Shown piece after piece: positions 42,342 through 48,250 of a stretch of DNA of 48,250 nt. Numbering within the stretch: position 1 is the first letter of the stretch; every line of letters starts with the position of its first letter. The notes below the pieces were generated by a model, which was not told where the DNA came from, did no database searches, and saw nothing but the letters and a program-made list of their open reading frames with translations. A program made the translations under genes and the position numbers. The stretch spans positions 1-48,250 of the forward strand of contig CATXUX010000028.1 in assembly GCA_958402795.1 (NCBI GenBank), read 5' to 3'. The DNA is from an uncultured Lachnospiraceae bacterium. Its GTDB lineage: Bacteria > Bacillota > Clostridia > Lachnospirales > Lachnospiraceae.

Positions 42342-43429
42342 TGAGCAGGGTAGTAGTTGGAATGTCCGGCGGTGTGGATTCCTCGGTGGCGGCATACCTG
42401 CTGAAAGAGCAGGGGTACGATGTAATCGGGGTTACCATGCAGATCTGGCAGGAGGAAGAACCGGCAGTACAGGAAGAAAACGGCGGATGCTGCGGTCTCA
42501 GTGCAGTAGATGACGCGCGCCGGGTGGCGGCCGGACTTGGAATCCCATATTATGTGATGAACTTCCGGGACGAATTTAAAAAGTATGTCACAGATTATTT
42601 TGTAGAGGAATATTTGCATGGCCGGACTCCGAACCCCTGCATCGCATGTAACCGGTATGTGAAATGGGAAGCACTTCTGCGCCGGAGTCTGTCGATCGGA
42701 GCGGACTATATTGCGACCGGGCATTACGCACGGGTGGAACGGCTGGAGAACGGACGCTACGCACTCCGCCGTTCTGCAACGCTTCGGAAGGATCAGACCT
42801 ATGCACTCTATAATCTGACGCAGGATCAGCTTCGCCGGACATTGATGCCCGTTGGAGAATATGAAAAAGAAGAAGTCCGGCAGATCGCCTCGCAGATTGG
42901 CCTGAGAGTAGCGGATAAGCCGGACAGCCAGGATATTTGTTTTGTTCCGGATGGAGATTATGCCGCGTATGTGCAGGAACATGCAGGAATGGAAATTCCG
43001 GAGGGTAATTTTGTTGCGCCGGACGGCCGCGTGCTCGGACGGCACAAAGGCATTACCCACTATACAGTCGGCCAGCGAAAAGGTCTGGGACTGGCTCTGG
43101 GATATCCGGCGTTTGTTCTGGAAATCCGCCCGGAGACGAACGAAGTAGTAGTGGGAACAGCCGGGGAATCCGTATCGGATGTGGTGTATGCCGACAGTCT
43201 GAATTTTATGTCCGTGGAAGATCTGACAGAGCCGAAGCGAGTGTTCGCAAAGATCCGGTATAATCACAAGGGAGCATGGTGTACGGTGGAGAAGACAGGG
43301 ACGGATGAAATCCGGTGTACCTTTGAAGAACCACAGCGCGCCGCGGCGCCGGGGCAGGCAGTGGTGCTCTACGACGGGGACTACGTGCTGGGCGGCGGTA
43401 CGATTCTGAAGAAACGCAGCGGGATGTGA
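42341..43429 (+). CDS. mnmA: tRNA 2-thiouridylase MnmA
   Basis: 362 residues. The PP-loop GMSGGVDSS (7-15) binds ATP. The catalytic Cys pair is Cys103 in NPCIACNRY and Cys200 in DSQDICFV. MnmA thiolates U34 of tRNA-Lys, Glu and Gln with sulfur from a cysteine desulfurase, which explains its place after iscS-iscU. The C-terminal beta domain (RYNHKGAWC, QAVVLYDGDYVLGGG) is complete. Confidence 0.96.
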   Translation: MSRVVVGMSGGVDSSVAAYLLKEQGYDVIGVTMQIWQEEEPAVQEENGGCCGLSAVDDARRVAAGLGIPYYVMNFRDEFKKYVTDYFVEEYLHGRTPNPCIACNRYVKWEALLRRSLSIGADYIATGHYARVERLENGRYALRRSATLRKDQTYALYNLTQDQLRRTLMPVGEYEKEEVRQIASQIGLRVADKPDSQDICFVPDGDYAAYVQEHAGMEIPEGNFVAPDGRVLGRHKGITHYTVGQRKGLGLALGYPAFVLEIRPETNEVVVGTAGESVSDVVYADSLNFMSVEDLTEPKRVFAKIRYNHKGAWCTVEKTGTDEIRCTFEEPQRAAAPGQAVVLYDGDYVLGGGTILKKRSGM

Positions 43430-43445
43430 CAGAAAGGGAGAAAGT

Positions 43446-44264
43446 ATGGTTTACAGCGATTATCATATTCATACGTCATTTTCTACAGACAGCAGTACAC
43501 CGGCGGGAAAAATGATCGAGGGCGCGATTTCCAAAGGGATGAAATCGGTCTGCATCACAGATCACTTCGACCAGGACTATCCAGAGGATCCGGAGCTTGG
43601 AGAACATCCGTTTCAGATCGACCTGCCAAAGTATTTTGAAACACTGCATGCACTTCAGCAGGAATATAAAAGCAGGATCAATGTCCGCATCGGGATCGAA
43701 CTGGGACTGCAGCCGCATCTGTCCGGATTCTATCAAAACCTGACAGAAAATTACCCTTTTGATTTTGTGATCGGTTCGGTACATCTGGTAGATGGAAAGG
43801 ATCCGTATTTCAAAGAATATTTTACAGATATGACCGATGAACAGCTTTATGAGCGGACATTCGAGCTGACACTGGAAAATCTGGATCAAATTCACTGCTT
43901 CGATGTGCTGGGGCACATTGACTATGTCGTGCGCTATGGGAAACAGCAGGAAAAACATTACACATATATTCATTATGCGGACCTGATCGACGAGATCTTA
44001 AAACGGATCATCGCCGGGGGAAAAGGAATCGAGCTGAATACGGCAGGGTTCAAATATGGACTGCCTTTTGCACATCCGCATCCGGATGTGCTGCGCCGCT
44101 ACCGGGAACTGGGAGGAGAAATCATTACGATTGGTTCGGACGGTCATAAACCGGAGCATATCGCATGGGATTTCGGCAAAGTCAGTTCGATTCTGAAAGA
44201 CTGCGGATTTAAATATTACACAGAATTTGAATCCAGAAAACCGATTTTTAAACAACTTCCATAA
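43446..44264 (+). CDS. hisK: Histidinol-phosphatase (PHP family, HisJ/HisK type)
   Basis: 272 residues; GAAAGGGAG before ATG, 16 bases after mnmA. The PHP metal motif DYHIHTSFSTDS is at the start; further ligands are CITDHFD, IGIELGLQP, IGSVHLVDG, VLGHIDYV and IGSDGHKPE. Such enzymes dephosphorylate histidinol phosphate in histidine synthesis, though other PHP phosphoesterases look alike and no other his gene is near. It is last in the iscS operon. Confidence 0.82.
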   Translation: MVYSDYHIHTSFSTDSSTPAGKMIEGAISKGMKSVCITDHFDQDYPEDPELGEHPFQIDLPKYFETLHALQQEYKSRINVRIGIELGLQPHLSGFYQNLTENYPFDFVIGSVHLVDGKDPYFKEYFTDMTDEQLYERTFELTLENLDQIHCFDVLGHIDYVVRYGKQQEKHYTYIHYADLIDEILKRIIAGGKGIELNTAGFKYGLPFAHPHPDVLRRYRELGGEIITIGSDGHKPEHIAWDFGKVSSILKDCGFKYYTEFESRKPIFKQLP

Positions 44265-44289
44265 ATATTTGGAAAAACTGATTTTGTAC

Positions 44290-44318
44290 TTGAATTTTTG
44301 TTCTTGATTTAGTACAAT
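44290..44318 (+). promoter_or_regulatory. Promoter of gapA
   Basis: TTGAAT (44290-44295), a 17-nt spacer and TACAAT (44313-44318). A leader of about 100 bases follows; I see no CggR-type direct repeats in it. Confidence 0.55.
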
Positions 44319-44422
44319 ATCTCTAGTTGATGAATCTTTAACAAACTTGCGTGTTTGCGGGGGGTTCACAAGGAAAAACTGTTTTACAGCTATTATTTTT
44401 AAAACTTTAGGAGGAATTAATC

Positions 44423-45436
44423 ATGGCAGTAAAAGTAGCGATTAATGGATTCGGACGTATCGGACGTCTTGCATTCAGACAGATGTTCAGAGCAGAGGGA
44501 TATGAGATCGTAGCAATCAACGACCTGACGTCTCCGAAGATGCTTGCACACCTTTTGAAGTATGATTCTACACAGGGCAAGTATGAACTGGCTGACAAGG
44601 TATCCAGCACAGAGGACTCAATTATTGTAGACGGAGACGAGATCAAGATTTATAAAGAGTCTGACGCAAAGAATCTTCCGTGGGGAGATCTTGATGTTGA
44701 CGTAGTTCTGGAGTGTACCGGTTTCTATACCTCCAAAGCAAAAGCACAGGCTCATATTGACGCAGGCGCTAAGCATGTAATCATTTCTGCTCCGGCAGGA
44801 AATGACCTTCCGACTATCGTATACAATGTAAACCATGAGCAGCTTACAAAAGACGATACCATTATCTCCGCAGCATCCTGTACGACAAACTGTCTTGCAC
44901 CGATGGCAAAGGCACTGAACGACCTTGCACCGGTGAAATCCGGTATCATGTGCACGATCCACGCTTATACAGGCGATCAGATGACACTGGACGGACCGCA
45001 GAGAAAGGGAGATCTGAGAAGATCCCGTGCAGCGGCTGTAAATATCGTACCGAACAGCACCGGCGCTGCAAAGGCAATTGGTCTGGTTATCCCGGAACTG
45101 AACGGCAAACTGATCGGTTCTGCACAGCGTGTTCCGACCCCGACAGGTTCTACTACTATTCTGACAGCAGTTGTAGAGGGCAATGTTACGGTTGATGAGA
45201 TCAACGCAGCAATGAAAGCAGCATCCAATGAATCATTTGGATATAACACAGATGAGATCGTTTCCAGCGATATCGTTGGTATGAGATATGGTTCACTCTT
45301 TGATGCAACCCAGACAATGGCTATGCCGCTTGACAACGGAACAACAGAAGTTCAGGTTGTTTCATGGTATGACAATGAGAACTCTTATACGAGCCAGATG
45401 GTAAGAACGATCAAGCATTTCGGAACATTACTGTAA
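44423..45436 (+). CDS. gapA: Glyceraldehyde-3-phosphate dehydrogenase, type I
   Basis: 337 residues; ATG follows TAGGAGG. It oxidises glyceraldehyde 3-phosphate to 1,3-bisphosphoglycerate. The Rossmann motif INGFGRIGR opens the protein and Cys153 in SAASCTTNCLAP is the catalytic thiol. Asn33-Asp34 (AINDL) indicates NAD preference. Codon use is strongly biased (CTTG/GCA), as for a highly expressed gene. A strong terminator follows. Confidence 0.98.
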   Translation: MAVKVAINGFGRIGRLAFRQMFRAEGYEIVAINDLTSPKMLAHLLKYDSTQGKYELADKVSSTEDSIIVDGDEIKIYKESDAKNLPWGDLDVDVVLECTGFYTSKAKAQAHIDAGAKHVIISAPAGNDLPTIVYNVNHEQLTKDDTIISAASCTTNCLAPMAKALNDLAPVKSGIMCTIHAYTGDQMTLDGPQRKGDLRRSRAAAVNIVPNSTGAAKAIGLVIPELNGKLIGSAQRVPTPTGSTTILTAVVEGNVTVDEINAAMKAASNESFGYNTDEIVSSDIVGMRYGSLFDATQTMAMPLDNGTTEVQVVSWYDNENSYTSQMVRTIKHFGTLL

Positions 45437-45461
45437 GCCGAATGGCACGAATTGACTCACA

Positions 45462-45497
45462 AAGGGTCCGGTCGCGCAGGACCGGATCCTTTTTTTC
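45462..45497 (+). terminator. Intrinsic terminator after gapA
   Basis: A 12-bp stem with one G-U pair (45462-45473 with 45480-45491), 6-base loop, T tract 45490-45496. Confidence 0.92.
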
Positions 45498-45533
45498 TGT
45501 GAATAAGATGTAAGAATAAAAGGAGACACGATT

Positions 45534-46727
45534 ATGCTTAATAAGAAATCAGTAGACGATATTAATGTAAAAGGGAAAAGAGTCCTTTGCAGATGTGATT
45601 TTAACGTGCCGCTGATCGACGGTAAGATCACAGATGAGAACCGTCTGGTAGCGGCGCTGCCGACGATTAAAAAACTGGTAGCAGACGGCGGAAAAGTAAT
45701 TCTCTGCTCCCATCTCGGAAAGCCGAAGGGAGAGCCGAAACCGGAACTGTCCCTTGCGCCGGTTGCAGCCAGACTTTCCGAACTGCTCGGACAGGAAGTG
45801 AAATTCGCGGCAGATCCGGAAGTAGTAGGACCAAATGCAAAAGCGGCTGTTGAGGCAATGCAGGATGGCGATGTGATTCTTCTTGAAAATACACGCTACA
45901 GAGCAGAAGAAACAAAGAATGGCGAAGCGTTCAGCAAGGAGCTTGCTTCTCTGTGTGATGTATTTGTAAATGATGCATTCGGAACGGCTCACAGAGCACA
46001 CTGCTCTAACGTCGGCGTGACAAAATATGTTGATACCGCTGTGGTAGGCTATCTGATGCAGAAAGAAATCGATTTTCTTGGAAACGCAGTGAACAATCCG
46101 GAGCGTCCGTTCGTGGCAATCCTTGGCGGAGCAAAGGTTTCCAGCAAGATTTCCGTAATCGAGAACCTGCTTGAAAAGGTAGACACGCTGATCATCGGAG
46201 GCGGAATGTCTTATACATTCAGCAAGGCACAGGGCGGAGCTGTCGGCAATTCCCTTCTCGAAGAGGATTACTGCCAGTATGCACTGGACATGCTCAAAAA
46301 AGCAGAGGATAAGGGCGTAAAACTGCTTCTTCCGGTAGATACCGTAGTTGCAGACGACTTCTCCAATGACGCAAACATGAAAGTCGTTCCGGCAGGTGAG
46401 ATCCCGGACGGCTGGGAAGGTCTTGATATCGGACCAGAGACTGCTAAAATTTACGCAGACGCCGTAAAAGATGCAAAAACAGTTGTATGGAACGGACCGA
46501 TGGGCTGCTTCGAGATGCCGAATTTTGCAGCAGGAACCGAGGCGGTTGCAAAGGCACTGGCTGATACAGACGCAGTAACGATCATCGGCGGCGGAGATTC
46601 CGCAGCTGCAGTGAACCAGCTCGGATACGGAGATAAGATGACGCACATTTCCACAGGCGGCGGCGCATCCCTCGAATTCCTCGAAGGAAAAGAACTTCCG
46701 GGTGTTGCGGCAGCTAACGATAAGTGA
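45534..46727 (+). CDS. pgk: Phosphoglycerate kinase
   Basis: 397 residues; ATG follows AAAAGGAG. It makes ATP from 1,3-bisphosphoglycerate. The opening RVLCRCDFNVPL, the substrate-binding HLGKPKGEPKPE, VNDAFGTAHRAHCS and the nucleotide loop IIGGGDSAAAV are all present. No promoter is obvious behind the gapA terminator, so partial readthrough or a weak promoter near 45497 is likely. A repeat-rich 145-base gap separates it from tpiA. Confidence 0.98.
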   Translation: MLNKKSVDDINVKGKRVLCRCDFNVPLIDGKITDENRLVAALPTIKKLVADGGKVILCSHLGKPKGEPKPELSLAPVAARLSELLGQEVKFAADPEVVGPNAKAAVEAMQDGDVILLENTRYRAEETKNGEAFSKELASLCDVFVNDAFGTAHRAHCSNVGVTKYVDTAVVGYLMQKEIDFLGNAVNNPERPFVAILGGAKVSSKISVIENLLEKVDTLIIGGGMSYTFSKAQGGAVGNSLLEEDYCQYALDMLKKAEDKGVKLLLPVDTVVADDFSNDANMKVVPAGEIPDGWEGLDIGPETAKIYADAVKDAKTVVWNGPMGCFEMPNFAAGTEAVAKALADTDAVTIIGGGDSAAAVNQLGYGDKMTHISTGGGASLEFLEGKELPGVAAANDK

Positions 46728-46735
46728 CCGAAAGC

Positions 46736-46830
46736 AACTTAGCGAAAACGAGCGAAGCGAAGTTTGAGCTTAGTGCGAGGTCGTTCTCGAACCTTAGCGA
46801 ACGCAGAGCGTGAGCTTAGTTGAGAGAACA
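46736..46830 (+). repeat. Unexplained CTTAG-containing repeats between pgk and tpiA
   Basis: CTTAG occurs at 46738, 46769, 46793 and 46815 in two diverged copies of a block CTTAGCGAA...GAGCTTAGT. GTTCTC (from 46783) and GAGAAC (to 46829) could pair around the second copy, with an inner ACGC-AGA-GCGT stem. It is neither coding nor a terminator with a T run. Confidence 0.5.
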
Positions 46831-46872
46831 TACCCGTATATATTGTAGAATAATGAAAGGTGAATACAAATC

Positions 46873-47622
46873 ATGGCAAGAAAGAAAATTATTGCAGGAA
46901 ACTGGAAGATGAATAAAACGCCAAGTGAGGCGGTTGCTCTGGTTGAGGAATTGAAACCTCTTGTTGTGAACGAGGAAGCTGATGTTGTTTTCTGCGTACC
47001 TGCGATTGACATTATTCCGGTTGTTGAGGCAACAAAGGGAACGAACATTGAAGTTGGCGCTGAGAACATGTATTTTGAGGAAAAGGGCGCATATACCGGT
47101 GAGATTTCACCGGAGATGCTTGTAGATGCTGGCGTGAAATATGTTGTTCTGGGACACTCTGAGAGAAGAGAGTATTTCGGTGAGACGAATGAGGACGTTA
47201 ATAAGAAAGTCCTGAAGGCATTTGAGCATGGTATTACACCGATCATGTGCTGCGGCGAGACTCTGGAGCAGAGAGAACAGGGCGTAACGATGGATTTCAT
47301 CCGTCAGCAGGTAAAAGTTGGTTTCCAGAATGTAACGGCAGATCAGGCAAAGACAGCAGTGATCGCATACGAGCCGATCTGGGCGATCGGAACCGGAAAG
47401 ACAGCAACGACTGATCAGGCAGAGGAAGTATGCGCAGGAATCCGTGCATGCATCGCAGAAGTATATGATGAAGCAACGGCAGATGCGATCCGCATCCAGT
47501 ATGGCGGATCTGTGAATGCAGGAAATGCGGCAGAACTGTTCGCACAGCCGGATATCGACGGCGGACTTGTCGGCGGCGCCTCCCTCAAAGCGGATTTCGG
47601 AAAGATCGTAAATTATAAGTAA
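46873..47622 (+). CDS. tpiA: Triosephosphate isomerase
   Basis: 249 residues. It interconverts dihydroxyacetone phosphate and glyceraldehyde 3-phosphate. Lys12 (GNWKMNK), His95 (LGHSERR) and Glu167 (AYEPIWAIGTGK) are the catalytic residues, and the phosphate loop YGGSVN and GGLVGGAS are intact. The ribosome binding site is AAAGGTG. A terminator follows, so gpmI is transcribed separately or by readthrough. Confidence 0.98.
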   Translation: MARKKIIAGNWKMNKTPSEAVALVEELKPLVVNEEADVVFCVPAIDIIPVVEATKGTNIEVGAENMYFEEKGAYTGEISPEMLVDAGVKYVVLGHSERREYFGETNEDVNKKVLKAFEHGITPIMCCGETLEQREQGVTMDFIRQQVKVGFQNVTADQAKTAVIAYEPIWAIGTGKTATTDQAEEVCAGIRACIAEVYDEATADAIRIQYGGSVNAGNAAELFAQPDIDGGLVGGASLKADFGKIVNYK

Positions 47623-47643
47623 TAAGCTACACAGCACATTAGG

Positions 47644-47704
47644 GCAGCCGCAGGCTGCGGACGGGATGAGTCGCGGGGAGTTGAAGAGGCTCTCCGCGAT
47701 TTTT
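47644..47704 (+). terminator. Double hairpin and terminator after tpiA
   Basis: GCAGCC-GCA-GGCTGC (47644-47658) is a perfect 6-bp hairpin. It is followed by the actual terminator, a 10-bp stem with one G-U (47671-47680 with 47690-47699) and TTTTT. Confidence 0.85.
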
Positions 47705-47796
47705 CATAGTAGATGCTTCCGAAGACGGGATGGCGTTTACTATAAAGTCTCTGTCAGGAGACAGCGATAAGTAGAAATAAGGAGAAGAAAAGCAAT

Positions 47797-48250
47797 GAGT
47801 AAAAAACCAACCGTACTGATGATTATGGATGGATATGGATTAAATGACAAGGTGGAAGGAAATGCGGTTGCGCAGGCAAAAACACCGGTTGTAGATCAGT
47901 TAATGAAGGATTATCCGTTTGTAAAAGGAAATGCAAGCGGACTTGCTGTCGGACTTCCGGATGGACAGATGGGCAACTCGGAAGTCGGACATTTGAATAT
48001 GGGTGCGGGAAGAATCGTTTATCAGGATCTGACGAAAATCACCAAGGCGATTCAGGATGGAGATTTCTTTGAGAATAAAGCGCTCCTGTCAGCGTGTGAG
48101 AATGTAAAGGAACACGATTCTTCCCTTCATCTGATGGGACTGATGTCTGACGGCGGTGTGCACAGCCACATCGAGCATGTATTCGGACTGCTGGAACTGG
48201 CAAAACGTCAGGGAATTAAAAACGTATATGTACACTGCTTCCTTGACGGA
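47797..48250 (+). CDS. gpmI: 2,3-bisphosphoglycerate-independent phosphoglycerate mutase, N-terminal part (truncated by window)
   Basis: 151 codons are visible from ATG 47797 (AAGGAG upstream) to the right edge. The start VLMIMDGYGLND carries the first metal Asp, and Ser62 in GQMGNSEVGHLNMGAGR is the phosphorylated nucleophile. GLMSDGGVHSH is also typical. The enzyme interconverts 3- and 2-phosphoglycerate with Mn and belongs to the alkaline phosphatase superfamily. It continues the glycolytic cluster. Confidence 0.96.

Noticed and set aside
1..48250. CRISPR arrays, IS elements, integrases, phage genes, rRNA
   Set aside because: None was seen on either strand; there are no regularly spaced repeats, transposase motifs or tyrosine/serine recombinase motifs.

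Overview
This window reads as a chromosomal segment of a spore-forming Clostridia (Firmicutes), most likely a Lachnospiraceae member. The reasons are sigma-A-type promoters with TTGACA/TATAAT spacing of about 17, strong AGGAGG ribosome binding sites, RNase Y, a DinR/LexA-type SOS box in front of recA, SpoIIM- and SpoVB-like proteins, PadR-DUF1700-DUF4097 and TetR-MMPL operons, and the domain-of-unknown-function families DUF5716/DUF5717/DUF5662, which I associate with this family. Most of the window is ordinary, densely packed core genome.

Layout. 1-1579: end of mfd, then a PrsA/SurA-like lipoprotein closed by a strong hairpin. 1580-4040: an AT-richer accessory patch with a small unrecognised remnant, a disrupted XRE-type repressor pseudogene, another orphan coding fragment and an intact AlbA_2/Schlafen-type regulator. 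4042-5640: a Fic protein (minus) and a cytidylate-kinase-like protein. 5666-7612: a minus-strand PadR - DUF1700 - DUF4097 envelope-stress-type operon with its promoter and a palindromic operator candidate. 7697-13107: a three-gene operon of a giant beta-sandwich/helical-repeat protein, a degenerate Hsp70/actin-fold protein and a TPR-like protein. 13116-16146: purF-purB. 16198-20755: a membrane-anchored leucine-rich-repeat protein, gltX and a UvrD-like helicase, followed by a convergent DUF1292 gene. 21133-24664: an orphan sugar-binding lipoprotein, a GH13_11 protein that has lost all its catalytic residues, and DUF5662. 24675-28319: luxS (minus), a histidine phosphatase, radA and an Fe-S aldo/keto reductase. 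28401-33654: tRNA-Gly(CCC), recA, recX, rny, an ADP-ribose NUDIX hydrolase and spoIIM. 33711-40588: a SpoVB-like flippase (minus) and a TetR-regulated cassette of an MMPL exporter plus a giant LxxG-heptad protein. 40608-44264: iscS-iscU-mnmA-hisK operon behind an 11-bp inverted repeat. 44290-48250: glycolytic cluster gapA, pgk, tpiA and the start of gpmI.

How the genes work together. recA-recX-radA, mfd and the UvrD-like helicase serve DNA repair. iscS-iscU-mnmA supply sulfur for Fe-S clusters and tRNA thiolation. gapA-pgk-tpiA-gpmI is the lower glycolytic block. The parts most worth a second look are the DUF5717/Hsp70-like/TPR trio, the GH13 pseudoenzyme operon, the TetR cassette with its triple operator and flanking duplicated promoter sequence, the decayed XRE gene, and the unexplained repeats between pgk and tpiA.
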